Positions 24,913-35,574 are shown, counted from the first letter of the stretch. The stretch is 64,000 nt of DNA from Adiantum capillus-veneris (GCA_014529385.2 CM043971.1:89331340-89395339), one strand, 5' to 3'. Notes: generated by a model from the sequence alone, not told the origin. Translations and numbers: made by a program.

Positions 24913-27256
24913 ATGGGAGAGGAAGTTGACTTCGTTTTCTCGGTCAACAGGATTATGTTGTTCCTCAAACTGCTCTGCCTTGCCATTGTCATCGCTAGTC
25001 TCATCCTGTTCCTATTCCTACTATTCCTCGTCCCCAACCTCTTCCTTTGCTTTCTCTCCACATACTCTCCTCTGAATCATGATGACCAGGAGGCACTGCT
25101 TCATGGTGGTCAATTGTTACAGATCTTCTTCCTCGGAGAAGAATCGTTGGTGCTCTGTACCATTGAAAACCGCATGTCACCTGATAAGACGGTAAAAACA
25201 GTGGCACAACACCAAAACTGACAAAAATAGCAATCTGAATTGAAAAAGAGCACTTGGGACAAGAGACAGTGGGGTGGAATCCCCTACTCACTGATATTGG
25301 CCCATCCAACTGGCACCCCTTGCGGTACTTTTTACATAAATCAAGCTATCGGTTACAACCACTCATATGAGCCCACTCACAATGATCTGAGTGCTGGTGG
25401 TACCCTAGCCTCTAATTTATAGGCACCTAGCACCTAGAAGCAACTCACTTATCTCTTGTTTTCACATAGTGGCCAAGGGCACCTAAAAATTACCTGCTTT
25501 GGAGGACTGAGGCCCATAAGGCATCTCTTATCAAAATAAGCCACATCAGCAAATCCGTATTTTCAGCCATATTAAATCCCGTGAGTCAAGCTGCGATTTG
25601 CGGCCCGTTCTGCACAGTGTTAGGCATCAGGATTCTGCTATCGGTCAGCTCTGCTCCTCTTCTATTGTGTAGTCATGGCACGCCACCATTCTGTGACAAA
25701 GGCTGAACCTGATACCGATATAACCAGCCAGCACCACATCAACGGAAATCAATGATACAAACTTGGAATAACTATAATTGAACCGATAACGCTTCACACT
25801 TTGACACATGAGCATGGTGCCGTGATACAAACTTGAAATAACTGAGACTAAGCGAAGAAAACTTTACACTTTGACACTTGAGTCGACACGTCAAAGGAGT
25901 AGTTCCCCTTAAGAGATTATTGGCCACCAAGTTTGGCGCCCCTGGCGGTGTTTCTTTATTGTTAGTCAACAAAGTTACGACTGTTGGGATAGCCCAGTCA
26001 CCACTCCCACAATCGCAGTAAAAAGTATCTTTCGTTTAAACTAGCCCCAAAAGCCAGGAATAATTCAATAACAGCCCTTAAAAGCTTGCAATAAAATCTA
26101 CCACGTTTGCCTGCTTTGTACAGTCAATACAACCCAGCAATTCACTGAGGATATTGCAGTGCGTTTTACAGCACAATTCCAGGTTGCTGCGACCAGTTAT
26201 GGGCCCCTCTCTCTGGTTCTGCTCTCTTAGTCCCTTTGCTCCCGGTCTGTGGCTATGCCACATCAGCAGCCTCTCACACCTTGCAAATGAAAGACTATAG
26301 AGGGAGAAAATTCCACAATGCTTTTCAGCTATAGGCACCCCAACACCACTGCAAAAAAGGCACCACCAGTTACAAGCTGCGACCTAAGAATGTCTGATTC
26401 TCCGACCACCAACACGACCCAAGCCATATAACAGTGACAGCTCTGAGCAAGGATAGAAGTAAAGCAGCTACCAAAGAGTGCAACCAAGGCAAACCCGCAG
26501 CAACAGCCACTCCTTGGAAGAAGAACCACTTCCCATGCACCTCGAATAAACTAGGGAGGAAATCACATATCAATGCAATTCACGTGATCAGCCAAAACAG
26601 TAGGGGAGAAGCTCAACACAGAAGGTAGAAAGTTTGCAAAATAATGAGAGCTCCACCAGAAAGGAAGAAACTACAGGCAAACTCAGGGGGGAGGCCACTA
26701 GCCCAACCCAGGAACAAGAAAACATCAAAGTAGTCAAGAGCAGACTGTAACCCAAAGACACTGTCTGCATCTGAAATCTGCCTAGGACGCTGGGCTACAG
26801 CTGACACCAGTTACAACTCAGGAGAGTCTCACCTCCACAAATCCCAATGTATCGCTTATCACAAATAGAGAAGTCACTGCATGGGAACATGGGGAAATCA
26901 AACATGTTATCATAGACAGTTGCATCATTTAGTGTAAGAAACTATAGTACGGGAAGCTAATTTTCCAACAGCTACCCTATCCCTAGTTCAAGGAATCAAT
27001 CAAGTATTACGTTCCTCCCAATGTACTTATGGAGTCCAAACCATATCTGAAGTAACAGGACTTCAATGATAGATAGTTATACTGCCTCAAAAACATCTGT
27101 TTTGTTTGTCCTTTCTTTGCTCTACTCTGACCCTCTACCACACCTCACCCGCCCCCTTCCCCTTTTTTCTTCCTTTCACATATTTAAACTTAAAAGAGTT
27201 TACACAGAATAAAATTGTCACTTTGGTCCCAAAAACAAATCTGAGGGTGTGCAAAC
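24913..27256. other. Left part of tRNase Z locus, probably intronic, with LTR relics
   Basis: Lies between LINE copy H and tRNase Z exon 4. A minus-strand LTR-like repeat occupies about 25152-25980. From 26000 to 27250 I recognise no coding domain on either strand. The next tRNase Z exon, which should continue after GGLPG, was not found, so this is probably part of intron 4. Confidence 0.45.
25152..25980 (-). repeat. LTR-like relic with damaged tRNA-Met primer site
   Basis: On the minus strand 25162-25152 reads TGGTACAGAGC, the tRNA-Met primer site with one base missing, as expected just 3' of an LTR. To its right lie two copies of a module also found in the TRIM LTRs (TTGGCGCCCC-type, at 25311-25337 and 25931-25960). 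A 70-bp direct repeat lies at about 25752-25890 (TGATACAAACTTG...). The outer boundary and partner LTR were not identified. Confidence 0.4.
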
Positions 27257-27311
27257 CTGGCAGACCACCTACAGTTTCTGAACAAACCCGAGTCAAAAAT
27301 ACATGATCAAT
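27257..27311 (-). CDS. TRZ: tRNase Z (long form), exon 4
   Basis: The 55-bp exon encodes IDHVFLTRVCSETVGGLPG, the last Gly being split over the donor. This is a conserved stretch of the first metallo-beta-lactamase-like half of long tRNase Z proteins. The acceptor is CACAG before ATT (27312-27316) and the donor is G|GTTTGC after 27257, leaving phase 1. The preceding intron (27312-27396) is 85 bp. The continuation of the domain is not found to the left, where the sequence is mostly repeats. Assignment rests on protein family knowledge and correct splice phase. Confidence 0.88.
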
Positions 27312-27396
27312 CTGTGCCCCAAATACGATAGAAGCAGATCAGCCTTCGGAAATCATACGTTATTGCCAAAGGGTTGTAGAGACTAGGCATACACAC

Positions 27397-27441
27397 CTTG
27401 GAAAGCTTGAATTTATGCTCCATACAGAAGCGATGCAAGCC
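27397..27441 (-). CDS. TRZ: tRNase Z (long form), exon 3
   Basis: A 45-bp microexon-like exon encodes exactly 15 residues, GLHRFCMEHKFKLSK. This corresponds to the GLQRFCTEHKIKLSK-type segment of plant long tRNase Z. The acceptor is TTCACAG and the donor is AAG|GTGTGTATG. Both boundaries are phase 0. Introns on either side are short (138 and 85 bp), in strong contrast to intron 1. Confidence 0.88.
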
Positions 27442-27579
27442 CTGTGAACATTTAACGATAAGGTAGTGTAAGTACAAGCTGTCCAGCAACAAGTTCTGAC
27501 ATTGATCATTGTAGAGCTACTTCATGATTGCCTATTGACTCTTACCAAAATCACGTTTGATATGTAAATTTGCTCATAC

Positions 27580-27669
27580 CTCTCCTACATTAAATATAAA
27601 TCGTCGGCGATCAAAGAATAAAAGCACTGTTGGTACTGTATCTCCAGTGTCAAATCCAGTACCAAAAAT
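27580..27669 (-). CDS. TRZ: tRNase Z (long form), exon 2
   Basis: This 90-bp exon encodes 30 residues including IFGTGFDTGDTVPTVLLFFD and RRRFIFNVGE, the first beta-strands of the N-terminal metallo-beta-lactamase-like half. The acceptor is TTCCAG|ATT; an in-frame TGA three codons upstream confirms that the exon starts there. The donor is GAG|GTATGAGC. Both ends are phase 0. It joins in frame to exon 1, which ends ISYMQ: the family pattern is Y-[MV]-Q-[IV]-x-G-T-G. Exon 1 lies 32 kb away because intron 1 is filled with retroelements. Confidence 0.92.
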
Positions 27670-27949
27670 CTGGAATCACATTCGACATGGTTCGTCAGCT
27701 CATGGAAACCAAACAAGATGTGCATGTACACCCAGTTCTCTGCCAGAAAAAAGTTGCAAATAAACATTTGCAAGACACAATTTCCTCTACAAACTTAAGA
27801 TATTTCCCTTCCAGACAAAAGCAAAAGCTGAAATTAGCTTCAAATTTATATCACTTTATTGAGACCTTCCTAAAAAACTCTCAGCATTAAAAGTTTAAAA
27901 ACTTTGATTTGCCCCTACTTATACATACCCATCGACATACTGACACACG

Positions 27950-28317
27950 TGTTGGACTTACACCACTCTGCTGCTTCACAAGTCTAGGGCATGCATGTAC
28001 GGCTAGTGTTCCACGCTGGCCACCCTTTGCATATGCATTTAGACTGCATCACTGTCCGGCCGCCCACTCCGGGCCGGCCACCCACTTTTGTCCGGGCGCC
28101 CTCATATATTTACATATATCATTTTTCTGTTGGGTCGTGGGGACTTTTATAACGCCTTGCCCTACCTCCCCTTGGGCACCTGTTTATGGGGGCAGGGGGG
28201 TACCCACTTCCATATCTCATCTCACAGAGATCATCTGGCATTGTATGGGTCTTTTGCTCATGGTAGTCATGAGGGGCTGATCACCCCTCTTCACCATATT
28301 TTGCGTTTGTGGTCTAT

Positions 28318-28397
<80 letters not shown>

Positions 28398-28544
28398 ATC
28401 CACCAACGACCGATGCTGGATCTCCTATGATCTGATACAAAGTCTGAGTAACAAGATGACAAAATGACAAAATGACATTGTAACTTTCTGGTCTCATAGG
28501 TCACTTTGGCCTTTTGAAGACGTTAATATAACATTTCATTTCAT

Positions 28545-28635
<91 letters not shown>
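27950..28635 (+). repeat. 5' LTR of the LARD, enlarged by a TC tract and LINE tail
   Basis: Matches the 3' LTR up to CTCATGGTAGTC. The 3' LTR then finishes within 20 bases (..CACTCTCACA), but this copy continues with about 50 other bases, a TC tract (28320-28395), a LINE 3' end (28396-28550) and another TC tract (28551-28632) before the final ACA. The insertion is therefore later than the LARD insertion or lay within its 5' LTR. Confidence 0.8.
28396..28632 (+). mobile_element. TC-LINE 3' end inside the LARD 5' LTR, TC on both sides
   Basis: Only about 155 bases of LINE body: the ATCCACCAACGACCGATGCT segment of the ORF2 end, then GTAACTTTCTGGTCTCATAG, TTTTGAAGACGTTAATATAA and CATTTCATTTC. 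A TC tract of 76 bases precedes it and one of 82 bases follows it. It is a clear case of insertion within or with TC repeats, far from the main array. Confidence 0.88.
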
Positions 28636-28647
28636 TGGTATTAGAGC
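28636..28647 (+). promoter_or_regulatory. Primer-binding site of the LARD
   Basis: TGGTATTAGAGC, one mismatch from the initiator tRNA-Met site TGGTATCAGAGC. It starts immediately after the terminal ACA of the LTR. Confidence 0.8.
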
Positions 28648-29292
28648 TCAAGCTCTCCATGGTCCGGGCGCACCTTCCGCATCAGGTACTCCTCCCAAGA
28701 AGAAGATCAGCCAATGTTTTTGCAAGGAGAGGCGAGCATGCTCAACCTACAGCAGTGTTCCCTCGCGAAGAACCTCCGTTTTCAGCCCATCTGCGTTTTA
28801 GGCAACAGAAAACCCTAGCGTTTTTTGGAGGCTGCTTGCGTTTTTGCTCTCCCTTGGTGGCGATCACCTTCTGGCTGCCAGCGCTGGCCCTTTTGAGCAC
28901 TTTCCTCGCCAGAAAACCCCTCCCTCCATCTGCGTTTCTTGGTCAGATACAGCTGCTGTTTTTGGGAGCATCTGCATTTTCAGGCAGCAGCTGCGTTTTT
29001 GGCAGGCTGCTTCGTTTTCAGCAGAGGAGGGGAACGCTTGGCCACACCCTCTACAAATCTTGCCTCCTACCCGGCTTAGCATCCGGTGCTTTGCCGGCGA
29101 TAATCCTCTTTGTTTACCTCAGATTTTAGCCATATACACCTGCTGTTTTCTCTGTTTTCAGCCCACCCAGGGTTGTGACCATGATTCACCACCTCCCCAA
29201 ACCCCCTGCACCGCTCCAGACCCTGCCGGGAGTGTACGAGCACGCTGAAAATCGCTGGACAGCAGCGTTTTCATCACCTCGCAGTCACGTTT

Positions 29293-29949
29293 TTGGGTGG
29301 ACAGCAGCCACATGGCTTGTGTTTTTCACAGAGGATGAAGTTACCTCCTGCCAGGACACCATCCGGTAGTGGTCCATGCGGTCTCTCAGTGACTACTGCA
29401 GTACACCGTATCTTCGATGTCGGCTTGATCATCTACGAGCATACGATCCTTGGGAGATCCATTCATTCCAGCCATCATTTGGCGGTTGCGCACTCCAGAG
29501 GGGGTGGTGACTTGTGGTTTGCTATGGACACACCTATGCACTCATCAAAGGAGTTCAAACGAGATATAGCCATACTCATGGCATATGGGATTCCGACATT
29601 CCCAGAGAAGACACCACCATCTTGGGTGGAAAGACACTTACCACTTGACCTCGACACATCAAATCACTTGCTTACATAGGAGCATCTACATGGACTTAGG
29701 GAGAGGATCTTGGATCTCTTCTTGGACAGGTTCAATGCTTGGATCTACAGACTGGAGTGGGACTTCAATGCTTTGGACTCTCATGGAGAGTTTACCCACG
29801 AGATGCGGGAGATCAGGCATCCTGCGACTACATTCGGAGTCACCCGGAGCTTGGCTTGGATGGTAGTGCAATTGCTCTTCTACACTCCGGATCATTTGGA
29901 TTGCTACCTTCAAAGCTGCTTACACTCACCCTCCGTAACCTTACAATAG
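29293..29949 (+). pseudogene. Unknown LARD-encoded frame, about 218 codons, one TAG
   Basis: A single phase stays open from 29293 to a stop at 29947-29949, apart from a TAG at 29677-29679. Later wording includes PPSWVERHLPLDLDTSNHLL, RERILDLFLDRFNAWIYRLE and FNALDSHGEFTHEMREIRHP, which look like real protein rather than chance. I do not recognise a family. It could be a diverged gag-like or captured host sequence. Nothing else coding is seen in this element. Confidence 0.45.
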
Positions 29950-30082
29950 ACTTATCCCCCAAACTGGGCAGTAGGCCACTCCCAGCTCATTCACATTGAG
30001 AGCCACACCGAGATGTGGTTTGGTGGCGTTGATACCGATTCTGTTTTGGTTGACACTGGAGGATTGGAGGCAGGAGATACAT

Positions 30083-30270
30083 GCAAGATGGCGCAGACAG
30101 ATTGGTCTGGCCTTTCCTCTTCTTAGAGATTATTCACAACGCAGACAGCTCCATCTGGCTTCCCTTCTTCATACAAGATGATTACGATGCAGACAGCTTG
30201 GTCTGACCACACCTCTTCTCAGAGCCCTTCACAACGCAGATTGTTGAGTCTGGCTTTCCCCTCATCTTGG
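30083..30270 (+). repeat. Degenerate short tandem repeat in the LARD interior
   Basis: Units of roughly 55-60 bases share CGCAGACAG and GTCTGGCTTTCC-like words (near 30091, 30139, 30189, 30234 and again at 30357). Unit limits are imprecise. Confidence 0.45.
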
Positions 30271-30835
30271 GTATCACCCTACCTACTGACATGACATCAT
30301 ATGGTGGTGATATGTACGGTCTACCGGTGACTGTTGTAGCTTACGGTAGCTTCTATAGTGCAAACTGTTTAGTCTGGCTTTCCTTGTTTTGGAGCTACAT
30401 CTCGCCTTCCTGGAGTTGTACACAGCTTAGCCACCTGGCCACCTTGGGTTGCAGGTTCATGCATTGACAGGCTTCCGGTCATTCTCATGACGGTTCTTCG
30501 GCTTCCTCATTTTCTCCAGACAGCTTTGACTACAGACACCACATATCTTATTGGGCAAGACACTTGCAGGTCTATAGGAACTTCTTTTACGACAAGGAGT
30601 TGTTTTCACACTCAATTCGGGACCTTCATGCAGTATCTTCATGGAGGAATACAGCAGTTTGCTACACTACTTGTGACGGGAACTTACCACGGAGATTTCT
30701 CGACGGTTGGGATACCCCAGACAGCTGCTACACTCATGGAGTATCCTTCAATGGACATCGCAGCAGACATCTTCATCACTTGCCTTACATCTTCGGCTTT
30801 ACACGGTTTGTTCAGCATCAGGTGCTGAGAGGGGG

Positions 30836-31156
30836 CGTTCGACTTACACCACTCTGCTCCTTCACAGGTCTAGGGCATGCATGTACTAGTGTGTCTCCGA
30901 GCTGGCCACCCTTTGCATATGCATTTAGAATGCATCACTCCAAGCCGGCCGCCCACTTTTGTCCGAGAGTCCTCATATATTTCCATATATCATTTTTCTG
31001 CTGGGTCATGGGGATTTTTATCAGGCCTTGCCCTACCTCCCCTTGGGCACCTATTTATTGGGGCAGGGGGGTACCCACTTCCATATCTCATCTCCAAGAG
31101 ATCATCTGCATTGTACGGGTCTTCTGCTCATGGTAGTCCACAAGCGCACTCTCACA
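30836..31156 (+). repeat. 3' LTR of the LARD (321 bp, uninterrupted)
   Basis: Begins CGTTCGACTTACACC, with the terminal T changed to C, and ends CTCTCACA. It follows a purine tract and is followed by the target duplication ACACG. It lacks the TC tracts and LINE tail found in its partner. Confidence 0.85.
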
Positions 31157-31161
31157 ACACG

Positions 31162-31530
31162 TATACAAAGATTTGTTAGCATCTTCCTCGTGAAAAGTAA
31201 GGTGGCACTTTATACGTGTGTGTGTGTGTGTAGCAAACATGTTAGCATCCCCTTAGCTCCATCTCCTACGTTGAGGCAATGTCTTAACACTTCGGAGATA
31301 GAGCTACTCACATTCATGATGTGACTCTGCCTTCACATATTAAGCAAGACTTGTCGATGCAGAGGACATTTAAAGGACATTATAAGACTGCTCAAACTTC
31401 CTTTGAACAACTTCTTCCTTGAAGCCGGCATCTTCCAAGAACAGTGTCATTGTTAAGAGTTTCAGATTCTTGTCCAATGGTGGCTCCAGTATCTCTCAAG
31501 AGCAGATTAGGGAGTGAGGGTTGTTTTGTG
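31162..31530. other. Host intron sequence with a short (GT)n run
   Basis: A GT run of about 16 bases lies near 31215. Nothing else recognised. Confidence 0.5.
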
Positions 31531-31535
31531 GTTGT

Positions 31536-31960
31536 TGTCACGATTGTGACGTATTCTTTGTCTTTGTATTACCTTCTTCACTTGACTCTTTTGCAAATAC
31601 AAAGACGTACTAGATCAAAGACCCATGTTCTAGAAAGGATGTGTCTCTTCGCCCAAGAGTCAACACATGTTTGAGCGAAAAGCCATGCCTCTTTAGCGAA
31701 TGGCTGCACCCTCACGCCGAAAGGTCACGACTCTACAACAGAAGGACACGACTATTGGCTTAGAGTCATGTCTCTTGACCTATGGTCATGTCTTTTCATC
31801 GTGTCTCTTCAGTTTCTACATAAGAACATCCTTGTAGCACATTTCAAGGAATGAACACACATTCAAACTTTGAGTCTCTTATCTTCTAGTTTCATTCTTA
31901 GTTTAGCTTTTATCTAAGTTCAATTATGAATAAACACACATAGTAAGAGTGTTCTTCACA
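31536..31960 (+). repeat. 5' LTR of the compact element
   Basis: Contains repeated CATGTCTCTT and ACGACTNTTGGC-type words and a TATATAAG-like stretch (TCTACATAAGAAC near 31813) as a possible promoter. It ends TTCACA, directly before a G and the primer site. Confidence 0.9.
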
Positions 31961-32401
31961 GTGGTATCAAAGCAAACCTTTTTCCCCGGACCTGAACGTT
32001 GTGAGCCTCTCACCTTCGCCGCTACCCTCTCCCCCCTCTCCCGGAGTTGTATGGCAGCAGAAGAAAGGTGGTACACCCACGAATAATACAAGCATGAGGT
32101 AGCTTGAATTCGTTATGCTTAATACTTTACATATACATATAACAGACACGACAGTGATGTGTGTGTACGGCGTACCCAGAGAATTACGTTGCACCTCTTC
32201 ATCAAAGGGTAGTACCCTTTCTTCAAACGCTGCTACGTTATCTACTTTGCATTAAGAACGTGCCTACACGACCTTTGTGATGCGCAGCAAGCCCAAACGT
32301 CATATACGCTGTCCAAAAACATTGCTTGTGTTTTTGCAATGCCACCACGTCAGCATGTTTTGCAACAATATAAAAAAGATTGCGTAAGAATAACAACCAG
32401 C

Positions 32402-32677
32402 GTGGCTACTCTTCCTAGGCAGCGTGGCTTGTCCCAAGCAACTACGCCAGCATGAGCATGGGCAGCTTACCTGCATTCCCTTGATTCTAACCCAACCTTG
32501 ATGCTGCCATCAGCGTTACCGGGGAACGCCCCTACCAAGGTGGCTACTCTTCCTAGGCAGCATGACTTGTCCCAAGCAACTACGCCAGCATGAGCATGGG
32601 CAGCTTACCTGCATTCCCTTGATTCTAACCCAACCTTGATGCTGCCATCAGCATTATCGGGGAACGCCCCTACCAAG
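32402..32677 (+). repeat. Direct duplication, 138-bp unit
   Basis: GTGGCTACTCTTCCTAGGCA starts at 32402 and again at 32540. The two units differ at only a few positions, so the duplication is recent relative to the element. Confidence 0.9.
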
Positions 32678-33338
32678 GCCTGGAACGTCGTTCCCGGCTA
32701 CAGGTGCTCAGAACGACCCAGAACGGCAGGGCGTTCCGACAAACCATGCATCACCAGAACAGAACGTCCCGGAACGGCAGCAATGGTAAGAAAGCATAAA
32801 GGGGCAGATTTTGGGGGTGTGTGTTTTCTTATGAATTGCTCCCCCCTCAAACGTTTCCTTCACAAATGCAATGAGCCTCAAGGCTCTCTCTCTCTTCCTT
32901 GCTCTCAAGCTCTACGCTCGCGCTCGGGCCTCAAGCTCTCAAGCTCTCTCTTGGGCTTGCCCTCAACTTTCAAGGCTTCAAGCTCTCTCCCCCTTGGTCT
33001 CAACAAGTAAAGCCTCTCTCAAGCTCTCTATCTCAAGCATGCACTGTGTCTGTTGTGAATGTACTATGACCGCGCATCACCACACGATACAATCAAGCCA
33101 TAATAAGGTGGAATAGTCTTCAAATCATGTTTTTTTGTGAGTATTAGAGTCAAAGGACTCTAATACTACTTGTATTCAAACACATAACGCTAAAAATTGC
33201 ATTATTTGGGTGTTTTTTATGCCTCCCGTTCCGCGCCGTTCTCGTTGCGGACCCCTTGCCATTCTCTTGTTCTGCGGGGAGGCCCGTCATCGTTCCCGTT
33301 CCGCGTTCCGGGTAACTCTTGCAGCACGGCTTTAGTCA

Positions 33339-33617
33339 TTGCAATTGAATCTTTCCTTACAAATGGACATACCTTCAAACACTACTTCGTCTCAGTCTAC
33401 GACATCCCTTCAAGAGGATTTTACTGTTTTAGATAAACCGATGGAATACCTTGTAGATTTCCAACCAATGGTCATCACTCAACAGAAAACTCAAGTCAAT
33501 TTACCAATAGTTTCACTTGATGCAAATAAAGATTCAATCTTTTCTTGGACAAAGCTCGAAGTTACAAATGACTTTGATAAAGGCACTAATCAAGTTCCAG
33601 ATATGATCAGTTTTTAG
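33339..33617 (+). CDS. Short open frame in compact element, 92 codons, function unknown
   Basis: Contains LDKPMEYLVDFQPMVITQQK and SIFSWTKLEVTNDFDKG. It sits just upstream of the purine tract of the element. I recognise no family. It may be a residual piece of a coding region, but length and composition allow chance. Confidence 0.25.
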   Translation: MQLNLSLQMDIPSNTTSSQSTTSLQEDFTVLDKPMEYLVDFQPMVITQQKTQVNLPIVSLDANKDSIFSWTKLEVTNDFDKGTNQVPDMISF

Positions 33618-33763
33618 TTTGGCCAAATAGTTATGTTCAATAACAATGCCATGACATGGGACTTAACAGCAAGAGCTTTGGATGCAGAAGCAAGCAGAAA
33701 TACATTTTCCTTCTCACGGAGTTTCTACAACTACCCTTGGGTTTTATTTTAAATGGGAGGGAA

Positions 33764-34179
33764 TGTCATGATTGTGACGTATTCTTTGTCTTTGTATTAC
33801 CTTCTTCACTTGATCCTTTTGTATATACGAAGACATACCAGATCAGAGACCCCTGTTCTCGAAATGATGTCTCTTCGCCCAAGAGTCACACCTGAACGGC
33901 GAATAGCCATGCCTCTTCAGTGAATGGTTGCACACGACTCTACAATAGAACACGACTATTGGCGTAGAGTCATGTCTCTTGACCTATGGTCATGTCTTTT
34001 CATCGTCTCTTCAGTTTCTATATAAGAACACCCTTGTAATACATTTCAAGGAATGAACACACATTCACACTCTAAGTCTCTTGTCTTCTAGTTTCGTTCT
34101 TAGTTCAATTTTTATCTAAGTTCGATTTTTATCTAAGTTCAATTATGAATAAACACACATAGTAAGAGTGTTCTTCACA
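33764..34179 (+). repeat. 3' LTR of the compact element
   Basis: About 416 bp, highly similar to the 5' LTR, with a few small gaps (for example near 33895 and 34110, where a TTTTTATCTAAGTTC unit is doubled). Confidence 0.9.
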
Positions 34180-34184
34180 GTTGT

Positions 34185-34402
34185 GCCCGGCCGTAGCTGA
34201 GGTAGACGTACTTTCTCGGCAATGCATTCCATTGTGTTGCCCACCAGCAAGCTGGCATGAGGGTTTCTCGAGGTTAGAGTCTTTGCAATTTTCTTTCTAA
34301 AGCAAATTCAGTGACTTTCACATATTTATTAGCAATCTAGCATATTTTGAATTTTCCAAGTCGTGCCGTATTAGAAAATGATTAGGGCAAATTAATGAGT
34401 TC
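34185..34402. other. Unassigned sequence between elements
   Basis: No clear feature. One phase reads VAEVDVLSRQ at the start, which resembles the VADALSR word after RNase H in Ty3 elements, but it is too short to rely on. Confidence 0.3.
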
Positions 34403-34526
34403 CTTATAAAAATGCTATGTATGCATGCATATATGAGGAAAGAGCCGGACAAAGAGATGCTACATAAGCGTGACGAGATGTACATGGCACTGAAAGGGGA
34501 GATGCACGCTATTGAGAGGACAGAAG
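34403..34526 (+). mobile_element. Fragment of the TC-LINE upstream frame
   Basis: Matches 20785-20905 of LINE copy H (GCTATGTATGCA...GAGATGCT). The reading phase is kept, with conservative changes (DKEMLHKRDEMYMAL). It is fused to the middle of the E2 5' LTR, where the LTR start should be, so the left edge of E2 is a rearrangement joint. Confidence 0.7.
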
Positions 34527-35149
34527 TGTATTCCCTAGCATTTTCAGCAAGACTTCCCCAACGTTTTCAGCTAGACATCATCTTTCAGCAGCCCGTCATC
34601 AGCGTTTTCAGCCAAGGATCACTAGCATTTTCAGCCTCAGAATTGAGCCAGGAGATTCCAGCGTTTCCTGCCAGAACTCAGCTAAAGACAGCGATCAGTT
34701 TTCAGCCTCGTCGCTCAGCCAGATTCCAGCCCTCTGTTGCAGAGCAGGTAGCATTTTTGGTCAAGCTTAGCACTACAGCAGAATTCTCAGATTTCAGCCA
34801 TTTATCGTCGTCGCCATCATCATCGACTTGGCCTTTCCTAGCATCGTAGCATCAAGTCCATTGCAACACCACTATACCAGATTTGTGCAATCTATAGCAT
34901 AGACCTCTCTCGCCATCGAGAGAGGGGCCCTTGGAGGAGGGTTTGAGAACCGTCTGGTGTCCTATTCTTCTCTCTTTCTCTCAATCTTAGCACTTTCATT
35001 CACAGTAGCATTCACTTTGTGTTTGATCATTGCACTCTCTCTCTGAAGGAACGGAAGCCTCTCACTTTCGTAAGTAAAAGGAACCCTTGAGCACAGTTTG
35101 AAGCACTCATCTTGAGCAATATAAACATTCACTTCCACTGTGCCTTACA
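34527..35149 (+). repeat. E2 5' LTR, left part missing
   Basis: Aligned to the 3' LTR from TTCCCT..AGCAAGACTTCCCC onward. It includes the GCGTTTTCAGC cluster, a GAGAGAGGGGCCCTTGGAGG block and ends TGCCTTACA. The first 400 bp or so of the LTR are replaced by a LINE fragment. Confidence 0.8.
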
Positions 35150-35150
35150 T

Positions 35151-35162
35151 TGGTATCAGAGC
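35151..35162 (+). promoter_or_regulatory. E2 primer-binding site
   Basis: TGGTATCAGAGC, an exact match to the plant initiator tRNA-Met site, one base after the LTR end. Confidence 0.92.
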
Positions 35163-35574
35163 TTTTCGGATTGTTCTGTATCACTCAAGGAAAGAACCAC
35201 AGAAAAAAAAAAATTTGATTGTTGCGGTCGCACGTAACCCAAGTCCACTTGGGAGTGTCGATTCCTGATCGTGTTTTTGAAGAGTAGCAGGTAACCCAAG
35301 AAAGAAGGGCTTGTCCAGCCTCCCCTTGTTCCGCTTTTCACTCATTGAGAGCGAACCGTGTACTTAGCGGTCGGCCAATCGACGTGAGGTGGGAAAAAGC
35401 AACCTTGGTGTGAGCGCAAGGCCGCCAAGGGGTGTGCCCACAGGAAAGAGTCGAGCTCAGGTAAGAGAAAAGCCTTCTCAAACACCGATTGCAAGCTAAA
35501 GAACTCAAGAGCCTCAAGAACCCAAGAACCTCAAGAACCCAAGTTCCTCAAGAACTTAAGTACCCAAGATCTCA

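Larger units (their letters stand above)
27950..31156 (+). mobile_element. Non-autonomous LTR retrotransposon (LARD-like), full length
   Basis: The 5' LTR starts TGTTGGACTTACACC and the 3' LTR is 30836-31156. A perfect 5-bp target duplication ACACG flanks the element (27945-27949 and 31157-31161). A primer-binding site TGGTATTAGAGC lies at 28636-28647 and a purine tract GCTGAGAGGGGG lies just before the 3' LTR. The 2.2-kb interior has no protease, RT or integrase. Its mobility must have come from enzymes of another element. Confidence 0.88.
31536..34179 (+). mobile_element. Compact non-autonomous LTR retrotransposon, full length (2.64 kb)
   Basis: LTRs of 425 and 416 bp start TGTCACGATTGTGACG / TGTCATGATTGTGACG and end TTCTTCACA. 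The primer site TGGTATCAAAGC is at 31962-31973 and the purine tract AAATGGGAGGGAA at 33751-33763. The target duplication GTTGT is perfect (31531-31535 and 34180-34184). The 1.8-kb interior has no RT, integrase or protease, only a 138-bp duplication and a short open frame. Confidence 0.93.

Noticed and set aside
24913-25221. Membrane-like open frame (LFLKLLCLAIVIASLILFLF) after LINE copy H
   Set aside because: It runs across the joint of the LINE with an LTR relic and includes the complement of a primer-binding site. It has no family resemblance.
26833-26876. Possible tRNase Z exon 5 on the minus strand (44 bp, good splice sites, phase fits)
   Set aside because: The phase allows it after exon 4, but the encoded VTSLFVISDTLGFVE has no resemblance to what should follow GGLPG in tRNase Z. 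A chance exon-like stretch is more likely; only a cDNA could rescue it.
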